Shown here: in pieces, positions 1-8,322 of the stretch
How positions within the stretch are numbered: position 1 is the stretch's first letter
Layout: every line of letters starts with the position of its first letter
Assembly: GCA_017651625.1 (NCBI GenBank)
Contig: JAGCCP010000047.1
Coordinates: 1-64,000 of the forward strand
Direction: 5' to 3'
Source of the DNA: Candidatus Ruminimicrobiellum bubulum
GTDB lineage: Bacteria; Elusimicrobiota; Endomicrobiia; Endomicrobiales; Endomicrobiaceae
Length of the DNA: 64,000 bases
Program-made: the position numbers and the translations under genes
The notes under the pieces: model-generated
Told to the model about the DNA's origin: nothing
Seen by the model: only the letters and a program-made list of their open reading frames with translations
Database searches by the model: none

Positions 1-158
1 ATTTGCAAAGCAAATTTTACAATTTAACTTCAAATCTTCCAATCATCAAATCTTCCAATCTTCGGTAGTAAGTTTAAAGAATTTTGTAATAAAAGAAGAA
101 ATGTAGTTAATAATAAGAATAAAAGTATTAAAAAATAATTAATTAGGAGGACAAGAAA
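1..158. other. Upstream region of dnaK with a 15-bp palindrome and a short tandem repeat
   Basis: Bases 1-15 form a perfect palindrome (6-bp arms ATTTGC/GCAAAT around AAA), possibly the tail of a terminator for a gene left of the window. Bases 31-44 and 47-60 are two identical 14-bp copies with a 16-bp period. A strong ribosome site (AGGAGG, near 145-150) precedes dnaK. I see no CIRCE-type inverted repeat (HrcA operator) here, so heat-shock control of dnaK, if any, is not visible. Confidence 0.5.
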
Positions 159-2033
159 ATGTCTAAGATTATTGGAATTGATTTAGGTACATCGAACTCG
201 GCAGCTGCGGTTATGGAAGGTGGTAAAGTAACACTTATCCCTTCAGCAGAAGGAACAACATTGGGGGGAAAAGCATTTCCTTCTTACGTAGCATTTACAA
301 AAGACGGTCAATTGTTGGTTGGTGAACCTGCAAGAAGACAGGCAGTAACAAATCCTGAAGGAACAGTTTCTGCATTTAAAAGAAGAATGGGAGAAGATTA
401 CAAATACAAAATTAACGGTAAGGAATTTACTCCTCAACAACTTTCAGGTTTTATTTTACAGAAAATAAAAAAAGATGCTGAAGCATATTTGGGAACAACA
501 GTAGATAAAGCAGTTATTACCGTTCCTGCATACTTTAACGATCACCAAAGACAAGCAACAAAAGATGCAGGTGCAATTGCAGGACTTGAAGTTGTAAGAC
601 TTGTTAACGAACCTACGGCAGCATCACTTGCTTACGGTATAGATAAAGTTGGTAAAGAACAAAAAATATTGGTATTCGATCTTGGCGGCGGAACATTGGA
701 TTGTACAATAATGGAAATGGGTAGTGAGGGAACATTTGAAGTATTATCTACATCCGGAGATACAAAACTCGGCGGAACCGATATGGATAAAGCAATTATA
801 GATTATATCGCTGAAACATTTAAGAAAGAAAACGGTATAGATTTAAGAAACGATAAAATGGCTGTTCAAAGATTGCAGGAAGCTGCAGAAAAAGCAAAAA
901 TCGAGCTTTCTAATATTCTTGAAACAGATATCAATTTGCCGTTTATTACAGCAGATGCTACAGGCCCGAAACATTTGGCAATGAAACTTACAAGAGCAAC
1001 ACTTGAAAACTTGGTAGATCCTATAGTTCAAAGATGTAAAGCATCTATCGACCAGGCAATAAGCGACGCAAAACTTACAAGTGCGGATTTAACAAAAGTT
1101 ATTCTCGTCGGCGGACCTACAAGAATGCCTATAGTTCAAAAATTTGTTGAAAATTATGTAGGTAAAATTGTTGAAAGAGGAATTGACCCGATGGAATGTG
1201 TTTCCAACGGTGCGGCAGTTCAAGCTGCAGTTTTAACCGGAGATGTAAAAGATATTCTTTTACTCGATGTTACACCTTTAACATTAGGTCTTGAAACTTT
1301 AGGAAATGTTAGAACACCTATCATCGATAGAAATACAACAATTCCTGTAAAGAAATCTCAAGTATTTTCTACCGCACAAGATAATCAGCCGGGAGTGGAA
1401 ATACATATTTTGCAAGGTGAAAGACCTATGGCAAAAGATAACGTTTCTTTGGGAAGATTTACTCTTGACGGAATACCACCTGCTCCGAGAGGAGTTCCTC
1501 AAATTGAAGTTACATTCGATATAGATGCAAGCGGTATTTTGCATGTATCTGCAAAAGATTTGGGAACAGGTAAAGAACAGTCTATTAAGATTACATCTTC
1601 AACGAAACTTTCTAAAGAAGATATAGATAAATATGTTAAAGAAGCAGAACAATATGCTGCAGACGATAAGAAGAAAAAAGAAGAAATTGAAGCTAAAAAC
1701 GAAGCAGACAATTTAGTTTATGCAACAGAAAAGAGTTTGAAAGAACATGGTGATAAAATTTCTCAAGATGAAAGATTGAAAATCGAACAAGCTATTAATG
1801 ACACAAAAGAAGCTATTAAAGGCGGCGATATAGCAAAAATTAAAGAAGCTAAAGATAAACTTTCAGATGCTTCACATAAATTAGCTGAAGAAGTTTATAA
1901 AGCGGCACAACAACAGCAACAAGCAGGTGCACAAGGTGCTCAAGCAAATGCAGGAGCACAGGCAAATAATAATGCCGGTGGAAATAATGACGATAATGTT
2001 GTAGATGCTGAAGTAGTTGACGATAAAAAATAA
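159..2033 (+). CDS. dnaK: Molecular chaperone DnaK (Hsp70)
   Basis: ATP-driven Hsp70 chaperone that binds exposed hydrophobic segments of unfolded cytosolic proteins and works with DnaJ and GrpE. The 624 residues have the usual length and order: an N-terminal ATPase with the phosphate loop GIDLGTSNS (6-14), [11 protein letters not shown] from N150 and the second phosphate motif DLGGGTLD from D174; a substrate-binding beta domain at about 390-505; then a helical lid. The tail is a Gln/Ala/Asn-rich linker ending in the acidic [14 protein letters not shown] typical of bacterial DnaK. The start is fixed by AGGAGG 8-13 bases upstream. dnaJ would normally follow, but a restriction-modification island lies between them. 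Confidence 0.98.
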   Translation: MSKIIGIDLGTSNSAAAVMEGGKVTLIPSAEGTTLGGKAFPSYVAFTKDGQLLVGEPARRQAVTNPEGTVSAFKRRMGEDYKYKINGKEFTPQQLSGFILQKIKKDAEAYLGTTVDKAVITVPAYFNDHQRQATKDAGAIAGLEVVRLVNEPTAASLAYGIDKVGKEQKILVFDLGGGTLDCTIMEMGSEGTFEVLSTSGDTKLGGTDMDKAIIDYIAETFKKENGIDLRNDKMAVQRLQEAAEKAKIELSNILETDINLPFITADATGPKHLAMKLTRATLENLVDPIVQRCKASIDQAISDAKLTSADLTKVILVGGPTRMPIVQKFVENYVGKIVERGIDPMECVSNGAAVQAAVLTGDVKDILLLDVTPLTLGLETLGNVRTPIIDRNTTIPVKKSQVFSTAQDNQPGVEIHILQGERPMAKDNVSLGRFTLDGIPPAPRGVPQIEVTFDIDASGILHVSAKDLGTGKEQSIKITSSTKLSKEDIDKYVKEAEQYAADDKKKKEEIEAKNEADNLVYATEKSLKEHGDKISQDERLKIEQAINDTKEAIKGGDIAKIKEAKDKLSDASHKLAEEVYKAAQQQQQAGAQGAQANAGAQANNNAGGNNDDNVVDAEVVDDKK

Positions 2034-2048
2034 GGCGATATAGCGACA

Positions 2049-2149
2049 GCATAGTTTGGGCTACACTTTTGTATTTTAAAATCTTATGTACCGCTCTCGC
2101 GAAAAGTACACTGCGACTTTAAAATACTTCAGTTCGCTCCAAACTATGC
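2049..2149. repeat. Imperfect 101-bp hairpin at the left border of the accessory island
   Basis: Three matching blocks are arranged symmetrically around a 14-base centre: GCATAGTTTGG (2049-2059) with CCAAACTATGC (2139-2149), GTATTTTAAA (2071-2080) with TTTAAAATAC (2118-2127), and GTAC (2088-2091) with GTAC (2106-2109). Between the blocks are internal loops of nearly equal length. It is locally richer in GC than the genes to its right. It could end the dnaK transcript or be an interspersed repeat. A similar GTAC-centred hairpin lies at 7060-7125. Confidence 0.6.
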
Positions 2150-2190
2150 AGCCTTTAACGACAATAGAAGATTATTTATGTTGAGAGTTT

Positions 2191-4008
2191 ATGCAAAAGA
2201 AAGAATTGATAATAGGTAAAATAGATAATTTTATAAAAGAAATAGAAAAGAATATCATTGACTTAAATGAAATTACTATCTTAAAGATATTTTTTGAGAT
2301 AGTAACTTCAATTTTTGAAGAAATAAAAATAGAGTATACCACTAAACCAAAACACATAGATTTATCTAGTAGAGTAATAAGACAAATAAGAATTAAAGAA
2401 CCTAAAATTATTGATGATTTTCTTAAAGAGTACATAATTAAAAATTGGGCAGGAAAGAATATTGGTATTAATGATACAATTATCGGTGAAAAATTTAACG
2501 ATGTTGTTCAAAAAAAAATATTAAGTGAAATGTGGACTTCAACTTCTGTAAATAGAATTATTAATATTCGAAAAACTCTATTTACCTCAGATTTTACTAG
2601 TTTTAAAGAAACGTTGGAAAAGATAGATAAGAACATCAAAGATATTGAAATAAAAAGAGTGTACGATTTTGTAAGTGAAAAAAAATATAATTTTTCTGTT
2701 TTAATAAACTTTATGAACTTTGTTAAAGATAAAGTATATATTACCAGTGATAAAAATTCTATCTTTTATGAGTTCTTTGATATTATGCGAAAAGTTTGTT
2801 TTTACATAAGCCATACATACAGTGGGTATAATTCTAAAGAACGAGAAGAAATATCTTTTATTATAGAGAAATTTGTAGGTTTACAAAAAAGAAATGTTAC
2901 AGAAAAAGAAAGTTTACAGCATTTTATTGATGAGATAAAAAAAATCTATATATATTTTAAAAATAAACATGAATATGAAATAGTATTTAGAGCAGCTACT
3001 AAAAAGAGGGGATATAACGAAAAAGAGGAATATTTAATTGAGAATGAGAAACCAAGTATATTCCATGGAAATAATAAGCATACTAATTTAATTTATAATG
3101 AAGATATTGTGTACAATAGTTTTATTGCAACAAATCCTAAAGAATTTGAAAATATGACAACTTTTGACCAATTAACAAAAATGAGACATTATGAAGTTCA
3201 AAATAGATTACTGGATGTAACAAAAGATCCTTTACTTGCATTATTGTTTGCATGTGGAGAAAACAATGATGGAACAGGAAAAATCTTTTTATATAAAGTG
3301 AAAAAAGAAAACACAAAGGAATATAATTCTGATACAGTTACCATATTATCAACATTGACGAAATTAAAAAAACATCATAAGGAACAATTAAAACAGATAT
3401 TGAATATTTTTAAAAAAGGGAAAGATTATTATATTTCCGAAGATATTATTGATATGTGTTATTATAAAAATGGAAACAAAAGAAATATAACTTTTGATAA
3501 TTCTTCTTCGTTGATGATGATTGATGGAAAAAAATGCGATTTTAAATATTCTAAAGAGTTAAATAGAACGATAATGGAATGTGATAATGAAAAAATAGAT
3601 ATAGATAAAATAATTCCAAATTATAATGGTATTGAGAAGAAAATAAGAGTAAAAGAATTTTTTAATTACCTAGTGTCTAAAATTGTTGGTGAATTAAATT
3701 GGCAACTTAAAAAAGAAATTCCTGGTTGGCATGAAGGTATTTTTGATTTGGAAACATTTACACAATGTTATTTAGTGAAACCAAAAATGAATAATCCGAG
3801 AATTGTAGCACAGAGCGGGGCTTTTTTTATTTATCCGTTTGAAGATACGGATATAAGAAAATCGCTAGTAGATGGTGCTATCTATCAGATAGATATAGAT
3901 GAAATAAAAAAAGAATTGAGTTTGTTAAATATAGGAGAGACAAAATATATCCCCGATGATTTAACAAAATATGCTGTTGAAATAAGAGAAAAATATAAAA
4001 ATGCATAG
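2191..4008 (+). CDS. FRG domain-containing protein, probable defence accessory
   Basis: The 605-residue protein has a largely helical, unrecognised N-terminal region (about 1-255) and a C-terminal FRG domain (about 260-570). FRG hallmarks are FRAA at 266-269 (the family usually has FRG, so the glycine is changed), MRHYEVQNRLLDVT at 331-344 followed by DPLLALLFAC at 346-355, and the late NPRIVAQSGAFFIYP block near 535-549. The function of FRG domains is not firmly established, and they are often found in mobile or defence regions. It is first in a four-gene cluster with a DUF2971 gene and a HinfI-like R-M pair. Base composition is much more AT-rich than dnaK and dnaJ on either side, pointing to transfer. 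No signal peptide or membrane segment is visible. Confidence 0.75.
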   Translation: MQKKELIIGKIDNFIKEIEKNIIDLNEITILKIFFEIVTSIFEEIKIEYTTKPKHIDLSSRVIRQIRIKEPKIIDDFLKEYIIKNWAGKNIGINDTIIGEKFNDVVQKKILSEMWTSTSVNRIINIRKTLFTSDFTSFKETLEKIDKNIKDIEIKRVYDFVSEKKYNFSVLINFMNFVKDKVYITSDKNSIFYEFFDIMRKVCFYISHTYSGYNSKEREEISFIIEKFVGLQKRNVTEKESLQHFIDEIKKIYIYFKNKHEYEIVFRAATKKRGYNEKEEYLIENEKPSIFHGNNKHTNLIYNEDIVYNSFIATNPKEFENMTTFDQLTKMRHYEVQNRLLDVTKDPLLALLFACGENNDGTGKIFLYKVKKENTKEYNSDTVTILSTLTKLKKHHKEQLKQILNIFKKGKDYYISEDIIDMCYYKNGNKRNITFDNSSSLMMIDGKKCDFKYSKELNRTIMECDNEKIDIDKIIPNYNGIEKKIRVKEFFNYLVSKIVGELNWQLKKEIPGWHEGIFDLETFTQCYLVKPKMNNPRIVAQSGAFFIYPFEDTDIRKSLVDGAIYQIDIDEIKKELSLLNIGETKYIPDDLTKYAVEIREKYKNA

Positions 4009-4047
4009 GGCTTTTTAAAAAAGAAGAACTTTTTACAAGTAATTAAT

Positions 4048-4956
4048 ATGGAGAATAATATAATTTATCACTATACATCACCAGAAGGTTTAAAAGCTAT
4101 ATTAGAAAATCGTTCTCTAAGATTTACAAATTATAGATTTTTAAATGATAAAAAGGAGGGACTTTGTAAGGAGAATGATATTAGTGCTAAAATAGAAGAG
4201 CTTAAAGAAAAAGATACTAATTCAAAGGGAAGGGATTTTTTTGAGTTACTAAAACAGCAGATAATAGATATAAATATAGATGATTGTTTGATAGATAAAA
4301 GTGTAAGTGGCGAATATTGTGAAATAAAAAATGATTATTATGTTTTGTCTTTATCTAAAGAATTAGATTCCTTATCGATGTGGAACTATTATATAAAAAA
4401 TAGAAAATATGAAGGATATAATATTGGTTTTAAACTTGAAGTATTACAAAAAATTTTTTCTAAAGTTGCTAAGGATTCTAAGGGTGTTAAATTTGAAGAT
4501 AAAGATATAAATTATATGAATATGCAAGATGAGAATAATGAATTTGAAAATATTATATTATCTTTTAAAGAACAATATGTGAGAACATATAGTGGAAAAA
4601 TGAAAATTGTATTTGAATGTAGAGATAAAATATTAAGGAATTATATTTTTTCCAAGAATAATTGTTTTAGACATGAAAATGAATATAGATTTGTATTAAT
4701 GAAAAACAGAAATTCAGAAATCAAAGAACAATTTTATATAAAGAACGGTATAATTACTCCATATATAGATATTCCATTAAACGATGAAGATGTTGTAAAA
4801 GCAATAAAATCTATAACAATATCTCCATTATTAGAAGAAGAAATTGCAAAGAAGGGGTTAGAGTTTTTTTTAATAAGTAAAGGATATGAATTGTATGACA
4901 AAAAAGATCAAACTGGTATAAGAATAGAAAAATCAAAATGCCCAGTTAGATATTAG
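4048..4956 (+). CDS. DUF2971 domain protein
   Basis: This 302-residue protein matches the DUF2971 pattern: an N-terminal IYHYTS with H8 and T10, then a leucine/isoleucine-rich helix and a block with NDKKEG near residue 33; a central LSMWNYY (W112) followed by EGYNIGFKL; and a C-terminal HENEYRF (H209, E212). The family has no settled activity. The H-x-T start and the late conserved glutamate are reminiscent of ADP-ribosyltransferase-like folds, but that is inference. There is no obvious ribosome site. It lies 39 bases after the FRG gene and its stop overlaps the first possible start of the next ORF, so it is probably translated as part of the island operon. The sequence is very AT-rich. Confidence 0.72.
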   Translation: MENNIIYHYTSPEGLKAILENRSLRFTNYRFLNDKKEGLCKENDISAKIEELKEKDTNSKGRDFFELLKQQIIDINIDDCLIDKSVSGEYCEIKNDYYVLSLSKELDSLSMWNYYIKNRKYEGYNIGFKLEVLQKIFSKVAKDSKGVKFEDKDINYMNMQDENNEFENIILSFKEQYVRTYSGKMKIVFECRDKILRNYIFSKNNCFRHENEYRFVLMKNRNSEIKEQFYIKNGIITPYIDIPLNDEDVVKAIKSITISPLLEEEIAKKGLEFFLISKGYELYDKKDQTGIRIEKSKCPVRY

Positions 4957-4997
4957 TGTTTGTGGCCAAATATAAAAAATATAACATGGGAAAAAAT

Positions 4998-5795
4998 ATG
5001 AACCAACAAATTAAAAATTTAATTAACCGAGCTGTTATTAAAATTATTGAGAATTCTTCAAGTACAAAGAAAATAAATCATTTGAAGAAAAAACATAATG
5101 TTAAAATTCATTTTATTCCAAAAAGATACAGAATTTTTGGTGGGATTTTGCAAAGCATGAACATTCAATTTGGGAATTTTGTCGAACAGTTGATGAACTT
5201 ATTAATAGATAATGATGAAAGATATGAAATAATTAAAAACTATAGTGGAAAGAAAAGTAACAAGTTTACATTGTCTTCAAATAATGAGGCATTGATTGAT
5301 AATTATATTACTCGTTGCCAAACTGAGAATATAAATATTGAAACAGAATTTCCTAAGTTACTAAATAAAATAGTTTCTGATACAGACACTAAAACTAGTA
5401 AATTTAATCATGATATAGATTTATTATTTAAAGATAGACAAACAGGTGACATTTACTATTTGGAGTGCAAATATAATGATGATCATGATACAGGAAAATT
5501 TGTGGATATAAACAGAAAATTTATAAAAACATATGCATATTTAGCAAAAGAACTTGATATAAAAGATAATAACAAATTAGTTCCAATATTATTTTTCTTT
5601 ACAAATAAAAAAATGAAAGGGAATATCTATGTTCCTGAAGCAACTAATATTTATAGAGGGAAAAAGTTTTTTGAGAAATTTTTAAACATAAAATATGAAG
5701 AAGTTGACGAATATTTATCTAATTTATCGGAAGATGAAGAAACAATAAAATCGTTCAAAACTTTGTATAACAAAATAATGAATATAGGACTATAG
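4998..5795 (+). CDS. HinfI-like type II restriction endonuclease
   Basis: The probable endonuclease of a GANTC-type R-M pair. From the chosen ATG it has 265 residues, close to the size I recall for HinfI. A PD-(D/E)XK active site is visible: D141, then 14 residues, then E156-C157-K158 in the strand IYYLECK. The open frame reaches back to a GTG at 4956 that overlaps the DUF2971 stop. The ATG at 4986 is another option, and 4998 is preferred because it has a weak GGGA upstream and gives the expected length. The methylase gene starts two bases downstream. The family call rests on the active-site pattern plus the partner enzyme, because restriction enzymes diverge quickly. Confidence 0.72.
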   Translation: MNQQIKNLINRAVIKIIENSSSTKKINHLKKKHNVKIHFIPKRYRIFGGILQSMNIQFGNFVEQLMNLLIDNDERYEIIKNYSGKKSNKFTLSSNNEALIDNYITRCQTENINIETEFPKLLNKIVSDTDTKTSKFNHDIDLLFKDRQTGDIYYLECKYNDDHDTGKFVDINRKFIKTYAYLAKELDIKDNNKLVPILFFFTNKKMKGNIYVPEATNIYRGKKFFEKFLNIKYEEVDEYLSNLSEDEETIKSFKTLYNKIMNIGL

Positions 5796-5797
5796 AA

Positions 5798-7003
5798 ATG
5801 GCTGAATTAAAGATAAATAACATTTACAAAGGCGACAGTTTGGAAATATTAAAAACATTTCCAAGTAAATCAGTTGATTTAATTTTTGCAGATCCTCCGT
5901 ATAATATGCAATTAAAAAATGATTTGTATAGACCAAACAATACAAAAGTTGATGGCGTTAACGATGAATGGGATAAATTTTCATCTTTTGAAGATTATGA
6001 TAATTTTTGCAAGTCTTGGCTTAAAGAATGTAAAAGGATTTTAAAGGATACAGGTTCTATTTGGGTTATAGGTTCTTATCATAATATTTATAGAGTTGGA
6101 AATATTATGTTGAATTTGGGATATTGGATATTAAATGATGTTACTTGGTATAAAACAAATCCTATGCCAAATTTTTTGGGAACAAGATTTACGAATGCAA
6201 CAGAAACTCTTTTATGGTGTTCAAAGGGAGAAAACTATAAAAAGTATACCTTTAATCATAAGTTAATGAAAAAATATAATGGTGGAAAACAGATGACATC
6301 TGTCTGGAATATTGGGCTTTGCATTGGTAGTGAAAGAATAAAAGGTGAAGATGGTAAAAAAGCGCATTCCACACAAAAACCTGAAGAATTATTAAAAAGA
6401 GTAATACTATCCACTACAAATAAATATGATATCGTATTAGATCCTTTTTTTGGCACAGGAACGACCGGTGCTGTTGCTAAAAAATTAGGCAGAAATTTTA
6501 TAGGTATAGAACAGGAACAAAAATACATTAATATTGCACAAAAAAGAATAGATAGTATTAACTTTACATTACCTGAAGCAGATTGGATAGAAGAAGAAAA
6601 AGAACAGCAAATAAAAGTTCCATTTACAGATTTGATAAAAGATAAAATTATTTCAGCTGGTGATATCTTATATACAAGGAAAAGATATAACAAAAAAGCA
6701 AAAGTTTTAGATAATGGTAATTTGCTATATGAAAATAATATAACAGGTTCTATTCATAGAATAGGTTCTTTAATTCAACAGACAGTTTCTTGTAATGGTT
6801 GGAAATTTTGGTATATCATAAAAAATAACAAAGTTATACTTTTGGATGATTTGAGAAGCAAATATTTACAAACCCATTACAACGTAGGTAAAAAGTTGGA
6901 AACAAGCGATAATTTTGAATTGGAACTTAACGAAGAACCAAAAATTTTAAAAAGTAAAAAACAAAAGAAAAATAATAAGAAAATATTAAAAAAGAAAAAA
7001 TAA
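5798..7003 (+). CDS. Adenine-specific DNA methyltransferase, M.HinfI/CcrM type (predicted GANTC)
   Basis: Beta-class N6-adenine methyltransferase. The catalytic DPPY (D32-Y35) precedes the S-adenosylmethionine motif DPFFGTGTTG near residue 215, which is the beta-class order. The blocks DEWDKF, WVIGSYHNIYRVG, LNDVTWYKTNPMPNF and RFTNATETLLW are those of the CcrM/M.HinfI group, whose members methylate GANTC. The C-terminal part (about 265-370) fits the RAMA domain found in that group. A lysine-rich tail ends the 401-residue protein. It pairs with the endonuclease just upstream, so it is a protective methylase and not a solitary cell-cycle enzyme like CcrM. The site specificity is inferred from the family. 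Confidence 0.9.
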   Translation: MAELKINNIYKGDSLEILKTFPSKSVDLIFADPPYNMQLKNDLYRPNNTKVDGVNDEWDKFSSFEDYDNFCKSWLKECKRILKDTGSIWVIGSYHNIYRVGNIMLNLGYWILNDVTWYKTNPMPNFLGTRFTNATETLLWCSKGENYKKYTFNHKLMKKYNGGKQMTSVWNIGLCIGSERIKGEDGKKAHSTQKPEELLKRVILSTTNKYDIVLDPFFGTGTTGAVAKKLGRNFIGIEQEQKYINIAQKRIDSINFTLPEADWIEEEKEQQIKVPFTDLIKDKIISAGDILYTRKRYNKKAKVLDNGNLLYENNITGSIHRIGSLIQQTVSCNGWKFWYIIKNNKVILLDDLRSKYLQTHYNVGKKLETSDNFELELNEEPKILKSKKQKKNNKKILKKKK

Positions 7004-7059
7004 TATTTATATAGTCGTTGTTGGCTTTCAAAGACTTTTAAGTTTTTAGTTTAGAACGA

Positions 7060-7125
7060 GCAATTTACTGACTGCGGTGTACTGAAGGAAAAACGAAGTG
7101 TCTGGTACATAAAGGAAGTAAATGC
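7060..7125. repeat. Imperfect hairpin at the right border of the accessory island
   Basis: Outer arms GCAATTTACT (7060-7069) and AGTAAATGC (7117-7125) and inner arms TGTAC (7078-7082) and GTACA (7105-7109) form a broken stem. The strand carrying GCGGTGTACT...GGTACATAAAG resembles the bottom strand of 2049-2149 (GCAGTGTACT...GGTACATAAG), so the two borders seem to carry related elements. The rest of the 170-base gap before dnaJ shows only the dnaJ ribosome site and a small TTTAGCTAAA palindrome. Confidence 0.5.
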
Positions 7126-7173
7126 GAAGGTATAAACAAAAAATAAAAGTTGTTTAGCTAAAACAGGAGCAAG

Positions 7174-8310
7174 ATGATGAAAAAAGATTTTTATGAGGTT
7201 CTTGGTGTTCAAAAAGGAGCATCGGCCGACGAAATAAAAAAAGCATACAGACACTTGGCAATAAAATATCATCCCGACAGAAACCCGGGAAACAAAGAGG
7301 CTGAAGAAAAATTTAAAGAGATAAACGAAGCTTACGATGTTTTATCTAATCCGCAAAAGAAACAACAATACGATGCTTTCGGTCATGAAGGTATGAACGG
7401 TATGGGCGGAGCGGGTACCGGCGGTTTCGGAAACATGGGTGATATGGGCGATATATTCGGTGACATATTCGGTGATATTTTCGGCGGTGGCAGAGCGGGA
7501 AGATCTTCAGGTGGTGGTGCTCAAAGACAATACAGAAAAGGTGCGGATTTAAGATATGATTTAGATATATCTATGCTTGATGCAATGACAGGCAAAGAAG
7601 TATCTTTAGATGTTACAAAAAGAGATACTTGCCAAACTTGCGGCGGAACCGGTGCAAAAGCGGGAACAAGTCCCAAAACATGTCCTCAATGTAAAGGCAG
7701 AGGTCAAGTTAGAGTAAGTCAGGGCTTTTTCTCTTTCAGTCAAACTTGTCCGAGATGTCATGGTGAAGGTCAAATTATAGATGATCCTTGCCCTACTTGT
7801 AGAGGAACAGGAACTATAAGAACAAATAAAACAATAAAGGTAAGAATACCTCAAGGTGTTAACGACGGCAGCACATTGAGAGTTTCCGGTGCGGGAGATG
7901 CAGGTCCGAAAGGAGCACAACCCGGAGATTTGTACGTTGTTATACATTTGAAAAAACAACCGGGATTTGTAAGAGATGGCGACGATTTACATACGGAAAT
8001 AAAACTTACATTTGCACAAGCATCGTTGGGAATGGAATACGATGTCCCTGTATTAGACGGAAAAGTTAAAGTTAAAATAGCTCCGGGAACACAACCTGGA
8101 ACGACTTTAAGAGTTAGAGATCAAGGTTTCCCTAAACTCGGCAGAAGAGGAGTAAGGGGAGATTTGTATGTTAAAGTAAACATAAATGTTCCTAAAAGCT
8201 TAAATTCCGAGCAGAAAAAAGCATTGTTTGAATTTGCAAAAACTATGGGTGAAGTTCCGAAAGATGCTGTTCAAAAAAATGATAGTTTCTTTAAAAAGTT
8301 TTTCAGTTAG
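7174..8310 (+). CDS. dnaJ: Chaperone DnaJ (Hsp40)
   Basis: Co-chaperone that delivers substrates to DnaK and stimulates its ATPase. The 378-residue protein is a type I DnaJ: J domain (about 5-70) with HPD at 33-35, a Gly/Phe-rich stretch (about 78-115), four CxxCxGxG zinc motifs between about 153 and 211 ([32 protein letters not shown]), then two client-binding beta domains. The ATG follows AGGAG by a few bases; a second ATG in frame directly after it is equally possible. A diverged fragment of the 3' end of dnaJ recurs at 9518-9568 on the far side of the next gene. Confidence 0.98.
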   Translation: MMKKDFYEVLGVQKGASADEIKKAYRHLAIKYHPDRNPGNKEAEEKFKEINEAYDVLSNPQKKQQYDAFGHEGMNGMGGAGTGGFGNMGDMGDIFGDIFGDIFGGGRAGRSSGGGAQRQYRKGADLRYDLDISMLDAMTGKEVSLDVTKRDTCQTCGGTGAKAGTSPKTCPQCKGRGQVRVSQGFFSFSQTCPRCHGEGQIIDDPCPTCRGTGTIRTNKTIKVRIPQGVNDGSTLRVSGAGDAGPKGAQPGDLYVVIHLKKQPGFVRDGDDLHTEIKLTFAQASLGMEYDVPVLDGKVKVKIAPGTQPGTTLRVRDQGFPKLGRRGVRGDLYVKVNINVPKSLNSEQKKALFEFAKTMGEVPKDAVQKNDSFFKKFFS

Positions 8311-8322
8311 TAAGCTTTGCAT

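Noticed and set aside
31-60. CRISPR-like repeats near the left end
   Set aside because: Only two 14-bp copies with a 2-bp gap; a simple tandem duplication, not an array.
1-158. CIRCE operator or sigma-32 promoter upstream of dnaK
   Set aside because: No TTAGCACTC/GAGTGCTAA pair and no convincing heat-shock promoter is visible.
2191-7003. GANTC avoidance as proof of the R-M specificity
   Set aside because: GANTC sites do occur in the window (for example GAGTC at 23240-23244), and I cannot count them all reliably, so no claim is made.
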